Source: Piezodorus guildinii
Taxonomy: Eukaryota; Arthropoda; Insecta; Hemiptera; Pentatomidae
DNA length: 64,000 nucleotides
Direction of reading: 5' to 3'
NCBI GenBank assembly: GCA_023052935.1
Contig: CM041298.1
Location: 49,839,313 to 49,903,312 of the forward strand
This document shows, piece after piece, positions 24,365-33,744 of this stretch (its first letter is position 1; each line of letters starts with the position of its first letter). Under the pieces are notes generated by a model, which saw only the letters and a list, made by a program, of their open reading frames with translations, had not been told where the DNA came from and did not search any database. A program made the translations under genes and the position numbers.

Positions 24365-24651
24365 AAACATGTTAGGGCGTCGTCCAGCCCGACTCACCTC
24401 TTCCTCGTCCTGACTAAAAGGAGAGTGACCATTGAAACCCAGTTGTGGCGCTCATAAAGGAGCTGCTGGACAACCCGATGACTTCCTCCTCGTTTCACTG
24501 GAGACGTAGCAAGGCGTACCGTGACGACCCTGACTTTCCTCATTCTTCTGTAGTAGGCTCACCTGCCTCCGTGGAAAGTTGGACGTCCGCACCCGAATCG
24601 CCTGTAACAAAAGTTATATTCAATATTTATTCCAGAAAAAAAGGCTTTTAA
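24365..24651 (+). other. GC-richer block with open frame, possible exon
   Basis: A sharp rise in GC against AT-rich flanks. On the plus strand the frame from 24439 runs NPVVALIKELLDNPMTSSSF, then HWRRSKAYRDDPDFPHSSVV and ESWTSAPESPV before AT-rich sequence returns. No ATG opens it; a possible acceptor is ACCCAG ending at 24442 and a weak donor GTAACA lies near 24603. I do not recognise the protein. It may be a host exon or part of an old element. The minus strand also has a partly open frame. Confidence 0.25.
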
Positions 24652-25130
24652 CATCGTGTCAACATAGGCCAAAGCCGTGTTATTTAGTTCCGTGGTTGTG
24701 CTACGTACTTCTATTGAGCAGTTTCGAATGGTTCAGCTTAACAATATGGACCAAACGTTCTTTGAATTTCTTCATAGTTTTAGATAAATCATTTATGTTC
24801 ATACTTGGATAGCTAAATCGTCTAATTATAGGAATTTCACACGTCCATAATTATAGACTCATAACTTTTTCGCAAACTCGATTATCTGAATGTAACTTAA
24901 CATTATACTTGTTGTAAACGAACTACATCGTTATAGTGGGTGAAAAATGCCTGCAATTCTGGTTTATGATATAATTTGAAAAGGTGTCGGCTTTGAAGTA
25001 ATTTTTTATTAAAAAAACGTCTGTCTTATTTCAAGCTCTTCTCAGCGCTTCGCCATGACGAAGGTCGTTGTAAATTATTTAGTTACTGAATAAAACTTAT
25101 GTTTTGGATGGTAATATCAAGAAAAAAAAA

Positions 25131-26830
25131 TCTGGCGCGCTCAACACACGACTTTCACTTACCTCCGTTATTTATTTCAATTTAGGAATTTTTAAAAACA
25201 TTTAGAAACAAAAATCAATTGTTAAAGAATTATTTATGTTAGAAACAGGTGTTTTATTAAATAATTTATTATATTATTATGAACGACAAACAGTTTGATC
25301 TATCGGCTTTTCATCGCTCTCTCTTAACTTTTCCAAATTCGTATAAGATAATATTTTTTCTAAAATCTTCAGCTTTCTAACAGTATCTATATTACATGTT
25401 CAAAAACACAAAAATTTCTCCTTTAACTGATTATCAAATTCTTATTCGCAACGCAATTAAGACGATATGGTCGATTTCTTCTTGATGGTCGATGGTACTT
25501 TAGAGAAAGAAATTTAAAAATATCAGCATTTAAGCCCTGTCAGACTATTTGAATCAGAATGAAACCTTCATAATATTAAAGTCCATTCAATATTACATCA
25601 ATATACCGAGTTTAGTCAAAATCGTTAACGCTGATTTGGAGAAAATCGTTAAACAGTACAAAAATGCATGGTAAATAGTTGGTCTTCTGGTCAACTGATT
25701 TTGATGAAAAAGTTGCTGTAAAAACTCGGACGTATAGTTGTCTTAAATGTGAAATATCAGTTTCGTACGACTTTTCGTTTTCATACTAGACTTACCACAC
25801 ACATACGCACCAATTCAACTTGCAATAATTTAAACAGTTGACTATACATCCTCAATATAGTTACATTTTTTCTTTGCCATCAATAATAACCGAGTTATTT
25901 GGGAATCACATCTCCTATAAGTTGTTGCTTGACCATATAAGATTATTTTTACTTTCACTTACTATATATAGTAAGAGAAAGTATTGCGATCGAGAAAATT
26001 TTCGAATCCCAGTTTTCAACGGAAATACACGTTTTAGGGTCCCCCGAGTCCAAATAACCAAGTCCCGCAAAAAGGTCTGAGTGTGTGTGGTAACTCCCGG
26101 GTAGAAACGGTAAGTCCTATGAAACTGAAATTTCATATTTAAGACAACTATACGCCCGAGACGTGACAAAACTTTTTTCATCAAAATGAGATTATCAGGA
26201 GAGGCACTTTATACCATGCATTTTGCACCTTTTTTAGATTTTTTCAAAAACGGTTCCGACGATTTTGATTAAACTCGCTATACCAATGTAAAATTTAATG
26301 GGCTTTAATATCATGTAGGTTTTATTCTTATTAAAGTGGTCTGACAGGGCTTAAATATCGATATTTTAAATTTTCTTCCCCTAAAGTACCTTTAATTTTG
26401 TAGACTCTATAAAAATAACTATATTATCCTGTTAACACTTATGAAAAACAGGTAAATATATAAATTGAAATAAATTCGATACCCAACTAAAGGAGAAATC
26501 AGAAAAAATATATTTTTAATGCAATTTTTGAACATAAGAGCAGTAATGTACATGTATGATATACCGTTGGAAAGCTAAATATTTTAGAAAAAATATTGTC
26601 TCATACACAAGCTTTTAAAAGTTAATAGAGAGTGATGAAATGAACATAAAACTAACTGATTATTTTCGATAATAATACAATAGATTTTTTAATAAAACTC
26701 ATGTTTTATATAAATTCAATTTAATAATTCTTTAATAGTTTCACGTATTTTTATCTCCAACTGTTTTTGAAAATTCTTTCATTGATTTTGAAAATTGAGG
26801 AAGTGAAAGTCATGTGTTGCCCGCACCAGA
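25131..26830. mobile_element. Complete foldback element, 1.7 kb, very long inverted arms
   Basis: The ends are inverted: TCTGGCGCGCTCAACACACG at the left and, reverse-complemented, TCTGGTGCGGGCAACACATG at the right. Arms of roughly 670-750 bp (25131-25803 and 26080-26830) match imperfectly along their length, for example CATTTAAGCCCTGTCAGAC against the complement of GTCTGACAGGGCTTAAAT. The loop of about 276 bp contains a small perfect palindrome (CTTACTATATATAGTAAG at 25958-25975). No protein is recognised. Related single arms lie at 3270, 9154, 15041, 33745, 38690, 51968 and 62875, and a loop fragment at 31045. It resembles foldback elements in architecture, but its class is unknown. Confidence 0.75.
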
Positions 26831-26939
26831 TTTTTATTTTTTGTTTTCAAATATTAAGAAAAATTCTATATTTTTTGCTGAGAGAAGTTGTTTCCTAATC
26901 CAAGAATATTCTTTACATTGGTTTGCTCTTCCCGGGAAA

Positions 26940-27240
26940 TCTGTAATTCTGACCAATGTGATCCTCGAATGTCATCCACCTCTGGAGGATACAAACTGCG
27001 AGCAGTTGTGGTCCTCTAGTTCGTGACGAGATAGACAAGTGACTGGATTGTCGTGACTGTGACCGAAGACAGGAGGCGAGTCATCCGGGACGCAGCCCCT
27101 GGGAACTGGCGCTGGATCCCGGCCAGCACAGCAATCCGATTGCCATTTCTTGGCATCCTTCAAGTAGGTTTTTGACCCAAGGGCACCAGGGCAAAGATCC
27201 ACATTCTTGATCCCGGAGCTCTTGTTCTTCTGGAATGAAG
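26940..27240. other. GC-rich block of unknown origin
   Basis: About 300 bp with much higher GC than its surroundings, including GGCGAGTCATCCGGGACGC, CCCCTGGGAACTGGCGC and ATCCCGGCCAGCACAGC. The minus strand is open for 76 codons (27202-26972) and the plus strand for part of it. No family is recognised. It sits between the foldback terminus and a hAT-type element. Confidence 0.3.
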
Positions 27241-27334
27241 GAACGAGAATTCAATTAAATTTAGTAAGTAGAAGAATAATTTTAATACGCCAATCAAAAC
27301 TCGGAGTTTCCATGGTGCTAGCGATAGTCTAGAT

Positions 27335-28105
27335 CAGATGTTCCCAATTAGTCGTCCCCGGGTTCCTGGGAGTCCGTAGGTGGTGTCGAAGGGGTCCGCG
27401 AGTTGTCCCCTGGAAAATAATCACAAATTACCTTGACGTCAAATATTTGCGAAGCCTTTCCTTTTAATGAGAATTAGACATGCTCGAAAAAGACAAATCC
27501 AACATTTTAACTGATATAATTAACACGAGCTATGATGTGATATGATTAGCAGCTAGTGATCACAGACAAGCGACTGCTACTGCACAATAATAATCTTCAA
27601 ATTGGTTATTTTCTAACATTCGAAAAATAATAATTTTAGAGGATAGATGCGTCACATAAGATAATGAACTATAGTCGATTTTTTTAATGAGATTTTGAAG
27701 AAATACCTATCTTGTTTTTTTAAATAATTATTGAGATATATGGCAATTTGTTTCAAAATGAGCAATAGTAATAATGATATAAGACCACATTCATACAATA
27801 TTTTCAACAATCAATGATAATGTCGTAATCACATAAAAATAGAAAATTAAAAAAAAAAAATCATATATATCTTGTATTGCATTTGAATTTTTTTTCATTT
27901 CTATTGCCCTACTTGAACATTTATACTGAGTTTCGGTAGCAGTGGTGTTTCGCAAGAACTGTTCGTAATATTGTGTAGCCCACTAAAAATATAAAGTTAT
28001 AACTAATATTTAGATATGAATTAAGATTTTTAGAATTTTGGAATACCTAGCCATTAAAATGGTTCGTTGAAGGGGTCCGCGAAAAATATTAGTTGGGAAC
28101 CACTG
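27335..28105. mobile_element. Non-autonomous hAT-type element
   Basis: The ends are short inverted repeats: CAGATGTTCCCAATTAGT at the left and, reverse-complemented, CAGTGGTTCCCAACTAATA at the right, the CAGNGGTTCCCAA end typical of hAT elements. Subterminal AAGGGGTCCGCGA occurs in both halves. Flanking 8-bp sequences GTCTAGAT and CTCTAGGT match at 6 of 8, a decayed version of the 8-bp hAT duplication. The 771-bp body has no transposase frame. Confidence 0.7.
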
Positions 28106-28198
28106 CTCTAGGTGAACGATTCTCTCTCGTGGAGCCCTTCATCCAATCAGTACAATGACAAGGAACCCCTAAATTAAAATAAATTTAATTCCTATTTT

Positions 28199-29045
28199 TT
28201 TTTTAAAACATGTTTATTGATATTTACTTCTGTATTATATATATCAAGTAAATGTGATGGACATAGTAAACTGGCGTAATATACTTGTAGAGACGCTACC
28301 CATTCCCAGTACTCTAAAAATATGTAAATTAGAAGGTCTCGGGCCATTTTATTTTCAGGCGCCTCGGAGGATTACCAGGAATCGAAGAGGATGATAAGAT
28401 AGAAACTAGTGGTTTAGAGTGGGAATGGAATGATTGATACTTGATTGATGATGTTACTAATTCGGTAACATATGGAAAATTAAGGTCTTTATGGATGAGC
28501 TTATTCGTGGCAAATAAGAAGCTTTGAGGGTAAGGGTTAGATACAAGAAGAATTCCATGGCCAAGTAAAGCCCCATAGCTCTACTCCGTAAGTTCATATC
28601 AGTCTTATGATGATCATGTAAATAAGTCTTTTGTAATTAAGTGGAAGGTTTAACTGTTTGTCCAGTAAGTGTTGAAGTAGTCGAAAACGTCGGGCAGTTT
28701 CTTATCGTTTCAGTCTTATATTGGGATTCCAAGTTAGACGTTTGTCAAGGTGGAGTCCTAGGTAACGAATCTGTTTAAGAGGGGCTAGTGGAGTGTCATT
28801 AATGGATACTGTTGGGCAGGAAGTCATTGGTTTACGACGAAGGGTAAAGGTTATTTGGTGGGATTTGTTAGAATTAATTTTAATCCTCCAATTCTGATTC
28901 CATACTTCAAGATCTAGGATGTGGGGTTGAAGAGTGTGGGGGGCAGTCACTAGATCATTACAGCAGTAATTAAATCTACTGTTAGCACACACGTGTCATC
29001 AGCATAGGTAGAAAGGAAAGTGTTAGGATGGGTTGGGATATCAGC
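28199..29045 (-). mobile_element. 5'-truncated Jockey-type LINE insertion
   Basis: Perfect 13-bp target duplication TAATTCCTATTTT at 28186-28198 and 29046-29058. On the minus strand it runs from the residues just before YADDT (here the frame is disturbed) through WRIKINSNKSHQITFTLRRK, IRYLGLHLDKRLTWNPN and the C-terminal domain to a 3' end at 28199. It is close to the family inside the triplication. Several frameshifts and stops are present; the longest frame is 28992-28702. Confidence 0.9.
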
Positions 29046-29159
29046 TAATTCCTATTTTAAGGGTTCGATATCTTATCATTATGGGACATTTTATCTTCTC
29101 ACATTGGGTACCACTTATTATTTTGTGAATCCGCCTGAAGTAGATATATTTTAGTTTTT

Positions 29160-29260
29160 CTAATGAAAACCATATATAATAGCAAAAACATAAAAATTTT
29201 ATTTTCCTCCCTAACCGTTGAGAATAGGAATATCGGTCATTTGATTTTTGTTGTTGTTCC
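29160..29260 (+). repeat. Short dispersed repeat, copy A
   Basis: GAAAACCAT, then TTTTCCTCCCTAACCGTTGA followed by GAATAGGAATAT and GGTCATTTG. The same string of blocks occurs at 44545-44640 and, inverted, at 42465-42530. This is probably one end of an unclassified transposon. Confidence 0.5.
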
Positions 29261-29284
29261 TTTTGAGGAATAATATCTTCTGCG

Positions 29285-29557
29285 AATCACCTTCTTAACT
29301 TTAAGAATTTCCGACCCACACGAATCCTCTTGCACTCATCTTATCATTCCCATCTATTCCTAATAACCCTCCGAGGCGATTGAACAGACGATGTTCTCGA
29401 GACCTACTATATAAATTGACATTGAAGTGCTACCACTGAGTAGTTCTTCACAAGACATTTTCAAGCCCACAATTGTAAATTAACCCATTTAATTGTTGTA
29501 TTTATTATAAGTACAGTTGTAAATATCAATAAATTGTGAAAAAAAAAAAAAAAAAAT
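29285..29557 (+). mobile_element. Jockey 3' end with poly-A tail
   Basis: Plus-strand relic covering only the last codons (NPPRRLNRR-CSRDLL) and the 3' untranslated region of the same Jockey family (TGAAGTGCTACCACTGAGTA, TACAGTTGTAAATATCAATAA), ending in an 18-A tail at 29540-29557. It lies head-on to the minus-strand copy at 28199-29045. Confidence 0.75.
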
Positions 29558-29586
29558 CTTGATGGCTCATCCGACCAACAATGAAC

Positions 29587-29976
29587 AATTGAGACGTTGA
29601 TTTCCAAAAGGTACTATATCCATTCTAGGAAATTTTACAGGAAGCGCGAAAATCTCTCATTACTATATTAGTAAACTAGCTAATTTGGGTATTTTTGCCT
29701 TAAAACTTAGAATTATTTTTTTACTATAATAACAACATCATATTAACGTTATGAAATGAATTTTTTTAGAATGATTTAGAACGAAACTAAATGCGTAATT
29801 AGTACTTTTAGAAAATGACCGCATTTCTAAATCGCGTTTTTTAAGAACTTGAGAAATCATTAGATAACATCAAATAAAATATTTAGATAAAACTAAATGA
29901 TGAGAATACAGATTTGTAAAAATATCAATTTCGTAAAAAATGTCCTTTAGTACCTTTTGGAAATCAACGTCTCAAT
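29587..29976 (-). mobile_element. MITE with 28-bp inverted ends, copy B
   Basis: Opposite-orientation partner of 20234-20625, with the same tips (AATTGAGACG / CGTCTCAATT). Its internal sequence is diverged but collinear when reversed. There is no reading frame. Confidence 0.8.
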
Positions 29977-30336
29977 TGACTAATTATTTAGCAGATTAAA
30001 ATAAATTGTTAAAGATAATCCAAGATGGTAAATGCTATATGCAGGCTCTAACCGACTCCGATCCGCGAAACATTGTTCTAATTGCATTACTAAACTTTAT
30101 TAATACAATATAGATACCTATTCACGTTAAGTTAACTCCCCAAATATAAAGTGTCTGTGAGTGTGATTTATTTTTGTTACAATCCAAGATTTTTCCAAAA
30201 ATTTTCATATAAGTAATTTAAAATATGTTAGGTCTAACCGTCATTATGAAAAATGATTGGGACTAGATCAAGTGGCAGCTAGAAAAAGTGGACTGTATTT
30301 AATAAGTGAAAGAAAAAACTGTTGGGATTAAATATT
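29977..30336. other. No recognised element
   Basis: AT-rich sequence without a credible gene or known repeat. Confidence 0.4.
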
Positions 30337-30617
30337 GGTGTTGTGGGTGGCTAGCGTAACAGCCTCCCATGCTAAAGGTCACGGGTTCAAACCCGCAGGT
30401 GGTCCTAGGATTTTTTAATGGGAGTAAAAAATCCTTAGTTACGCCGTCCTTCGGAGGGGACGTTAAAAGGTGGTCCCGAGCCTGTGCGATGTCAGGTACT
30501 CGTTAAAAATCCCTATCCTAATAAAACCTGGATAGGCAAAATTTAGGACTCCCACTGTAGCATCGTCCGATTAGCCATAGCAGCATAAAGTGACGTTAAA
30601 TAAATAAACAAATAAAC
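30337..30617 (+). mobile_element. tRNA-derived SINE, family 1 (best copy)
   Basis: The head has an A-box-like GTGGCTAGCGTAAC (30355-30368) and a clear B box, CGGGTTCAAACCCG. The body contains a strong inverted pair, CCTAGGATTTTTTAATGGG with AAAAAATCC, then GCCGTCCTTCGGAGGGGACG and GCTGCTATGGCTAATCGGACG (the last two read on the complementary strand in other copies). The 3' tail is AAATAAATAAACAAATAAAC. It would be transcribed by RNA polymerase III and mobilised by a LINE. Six other copies in the window are all on the minus strand. Confidence 0.85.
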
Positions 30618-31044
30618 AATATTGGTGTATTTTGAACATGGGGTTAGGTTATAGATTAAATTTAGGTGGGCTTCATATTTACATGTTGGTATGTTCGTCT
30701 TCTCAGTTCATCTCTTCTTTCTTCTCCTTGTCGTCCAGCCAAGGGTGACCTTTTCTTCCTCTACTCCATTCTTATTGGAACGTACTCGGAAAACAAGAAG
30801 GAAGATGGTGTGTAGCGTGCAGGCTTCTGCTGTACTTGGCTTCTCTTCTTAACATATGTTTTTTATACCAAAATATGGCCGCTTGTGGCACATTATTAAA
30901 TTGAGCGTACATGTTACGCGAACAAAATAATTTTTTGATACCTCACGGCCAGTCGTTAGGAGCCACTGGTCTAGAAGGTCGATCAATCCTTTTTAGGTCC
31001 TTAGGACCCTGTTTTTATTTATTTATTATTATTAAATTTAATAT

Positions 31045-31140
31045 ATACTAAGGGAAATTATTACGATCGTGAACCGTTTCGAATACAAACTTTCAACAGA
31101 AATACACGTTTTAAGGTCCCGTGAATCCAACAGAAATGTT
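31045..31140 (+). repeat. Foldback loop fragment
   Basis: ATTACGATCGTGAA, then TTTCGAATAC, TTTCAACAGAAATACACGTT and AAGGTCCCGTGAATCCAA match the loop of the foldback element just right of its centre (25980-26055). Neither arm is present. Confidence 0.6.
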
Positions 31141-31225
31141 CTGATTGGAGAGGAACGTTTTAAAAGCACTGAATTATAGCTCAGATAAAAATCACAACGT
31201 GGCCGGGTAAAAATTCAACTTAAGT

Positions 31226-31471
31226 GTGTTATTTTTTATATTTGAAATAAATATGAGCTTGGTAGTACACGATCATGAACTATACACCATCACGAAAGTC
31301 CTTCATCGTCACGATCACGATGTTCCTCTATTCAAAGAAACTTTAACAGAACCTGCTCAAGGAAGATTTTCACCGCTTAGTAATGAGATACGGTGTAGGA
31401 GCTTTATTTGTAACGTTGCTGATTCAGATAACAACTATTCCATATTAACAAGGGGTAGTTCCTTCTGTTGA
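31226..31471 (+). other. Unrecognised 81-codon open frame
   Basis: Encodes MLFFIFEINMSLVVHDHELY, then HRHDHDVPLFKETL and SPLSNEIRCRSFICN. The base composition of 31270-31420 is slightly richer in GC than its flanks, which is compatible with an old exon or element fragment. There are no convincing splice signals and no recognised domain. Confidence 0.15.
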
Positions 31472-31604
31472 TACCTATTTCAAATCAAATTTCCACGTTT
31501 TATTTCATTTTTTTGTTTGCTCAGATTATAAGTGTTGATGTGCTATTACAATCACATATGGTATATCCAGTATTTTATAAATCGTTCTTATTCAGTTTGT
31601 TTGG

Positions 31605-31690
31605 GGGTACAGTCTTCGAAAACTACAATTAAGTAAACTTAATTTATTGTGCCAACGGTTTGGCCTAAATTTTAGGTCATATTCAGGACT
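31605..31690 (-). repeat. Hammerhead-type arm in front of a SINE
   Basis: TTTGGGGGTACAGTC, CAATTAAGTAAACTTAATTT and TTGTGCCAACGGTTTGGCC correspond to the left arm of the 2225-2617 palindrome. On the minus strand the motif at 31647-31690 reads CTGAATA, a T, GACCT with a partly pairing AGGCC, then AAACCGTT, so both conserved cores are mutated. The matching right arm is not found after the SINE. Confidence 0.55.
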
Positions 31691-31771
31691 ATGAAAAACA
31701 AAAGGCTCACATTTTTTTTTAAACAATATTAAAATAAATAAAAATATTGGTAGAAATAGTAAAACAGTTTA

Positions 31772-32025
31772 GGTAGCGGTGTTGTCTATTGGATAGAGCA
31801 TTAGTCTACTGTTCTCCAGATCCTCGGCTCGAATCTCGGCTGTGGCAGAATATTATTTATTCTGTTATTTCGGCCGTGGGGCGACCCTAGGGTAGGGTTC
31901 ACGTACATCTGCCTGTGAGGAGGTGAAGTCATCTGCACCAAGCTCCTCTACCAGTCTTAGCTGGATTTTAATATCTTAAAGCCGCTTTATAAGTACTATA
32001 GAACTCAATTCGTCTTCATAGTGAA
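31772..32025 (+). mobile_element. tRNA-derived SINE, family 2, copy A
   Basis: The head is tRNA-like: GTTGTCTATTGGATAGAGC (A box region, similar to an arginine-type tRNA D arm) and a B-box GGCTCGAATCTC. The body contains TTATTTCGGCCGTGGGGCGA and GTACATCTGCCTGTGAGG. The same family is at 35808-36080, 33205-33410 (3' half) and 50085-50360 (minus). Confidence 0.75.
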
Positions 32026-32234
32026 ATTTTATATCAAAACTTATTTTAAAATTATTTAGAAATTTATTAATGGAAAAACACTTAAAATATATGCAATAAA
32101 AATATCAAAACAGTTGTATAAGCCAATTTAAACACGTATTGAAAGGAATCCTTAAATCAACATAATATATATTTAAGTTAATCATGCTACGATACTAATA
32201 ACTATAAAGATAAACGTTTAATAAGCAGTACCTT
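32026..32234. other. AT-rich spacer
   Basis: Nothing recognised between the SINE and the THAP remnant. Confidence 0.4.
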
Positions 32235-33000
32235 ATGTTTGACCTAAACCGTCACATTAATTATTTATTTTGTTCATCTTCTTTGATATTTGTCCAACAG
32301 TGTCAGAAGTTTCATCTTTCATCATCGCTCTTTTAAGTTCTTTCTTCTTGTTCAGTTCTTTCATTCTTATAAAGGATCGAGTTCTAACATATTTTGTTTA
32401 GTAGCATTTTGATGTTAAAAGTTGTTGTTGTTGACTTTTAGTAAATAGCTGTTCATATTGAATCAAATCATATTTTAATTTAGTTAATACCTGTTGGGCA
32501 CACTTTAGTTCTTTTGTTAATGAAATGATTTTTTCTTTTGGTTCTTTATTTTCTTTTGTTAATTGGATGTTCTGTACATCATGGTGAAATAAATTTGGAT
32601 ATTTATTGGAATCGAGTTGGTCTGAGGTTTCTATAATTTTGCTATTTCTTTCTCCAGCCGAATTTCGTATTAACGAATTTCTTTTTCAATAGAGCCCAAA
32701 GTGTCGGTTGAAGAAGAAATGGTTGGTATTTTTGTGTTGGTACAGACGATTCTTTTAATTTAAGTCTGGGTGGTAGGCCTAATAATTCAGATTTTAAATC
32801 TCTTTCATAAATTGCTCGGTAAGAAATATTAACAAATTCGGTCCGTCTTTGTGTTAAACTCGTATTTTTGTTTGCAAAAATGCTGCTATTTTTTTACGAA
32901 GAATTTTTTCTTTTTGAAAAACGTGAAATGACAAGTTCAGTTTTTTAGCGTTATCTGAATGGTTTGTACAACCGGCAACTGCACAACATGGTATTTTAAA
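32235..33000 (-). pseudogene. THAP-domain protein remnant
   Basis: The minus strand from about 32993 reads PCCAVAGCTNHSDNAKK, then LNLSFHVFQKEKILRKK. This is the start of a THAP zinc finger (C-x4-C, basic helix) with its usual P-C opening, but the codon before it is ATA rather than ATG. The middle of the finger, where RVCSLHF is expected, is disrupted by stops and frame changes. It resumes as AIYERDLKSELLGLPPRLKL with KESSVPT, matching the end of the THAP domain (L-K-x-x-A-V-P-T). A coiled-coil-like stretch follows (LTKENKEPKEKIISLTKELK). THAP domains bind DNA and occur in P-element transposases and host regulators. At least two frameshifts make this dead. Confidence 0.7.
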
Positions 33001-33204
33001 GCGAGATAATTACATAGTCTATCGATAAAGTCAGTAAAAGCGTCCAGAACACTATAAACACAACCGTCGTGGTGAGTGAGTGAAATACAAATAGCTAACT
33101 ACTATTACAGTGCAGTGTCTACAAGACGGGTCGGTCCACGTGACGTCATCTGGCTGGCAATCTACTGCGCATCCTCTTCGTGAGTGCTACCGTATTGTTC
33201 TAGT

Positions 33205-33410
33205 TACCGTGCCCCAGGGTATGCAGACCCTCCTGGGTAGACCCAGACACAATAAAGCGGGCACCAAAAAAACGGGGAAAACTTGGCGGCTGAGTGTGTT
33301 CTCAGCCTCCTCACCTTATTGCAAGGCCTAGAAACAGAACGAATATCTATATGTACTGAATGAGCCCAAGAACCTCCATGGGTTGTAGAGGTACTTTTTT
33401 TTTTTAGTTG
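33205..33410 (+). mobile_element. SINE family 2, 3' half
   Basis: GCAAGGCCTAGAAACAGAACG, then TATATGTACTGAATGAGCCC and CATGGGTTGTAGAGGTAC match the 3' half of the 35808-36080 copy. The tRNA-like head is missing or unrecognisable. Confidence 0.55.
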
Positions 33411-33473
33411 TTTGAGGACATAAACATAAAGGAACTTAAACTATTTTATAATGATAGATGGTGATAGAAGTTT

Positions 33474-33540
33474 GTTTGTTTGTTTGTTTATTTATTTAAC
33501 GTCACTTTATGCTACTATGGCTAATCGGACGAAAAGGTGA
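33474..33540 (-). mobile_element. 67-bp SINE family 1 tail with perfect 13-bp duplication
   Basis: Only the last part of the SINE (GTTTGTTTATTTATTTAACG, then ATGGCTAATCGGACG) is present. It is flanked by GTGATAGAAGTTT at 33461-33473 and 33541-33553. This is an extreme 5' truncation, in minus orientation, with a LINE-type target duplication. Confidence 0.85.
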
Positions 33541-33744
33541 GTGATAGAAGTTTCTCGTCTTATTGATCTACACTACTAAATAAATGATGATAAAAAAAAA
33601 AAAAAACCTGCTGGTACCAATAATGCTGTTTTATCCGAATATAATAAGTCTATGTGGCTTAATTAAAGTTAATTAAGGTTAAAAAATCACACTGAGTTTT
33701 GATAGAATCATTTGTTTCGAATCAAATAATCTACATAAATTATA

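Noticed and set aside
30337..30420. tRNA gene
   Set aside because: A and B boxes are present but the cloverleaf is not, and the sequence continues into a dispersed SINE body with copies elsewhere.
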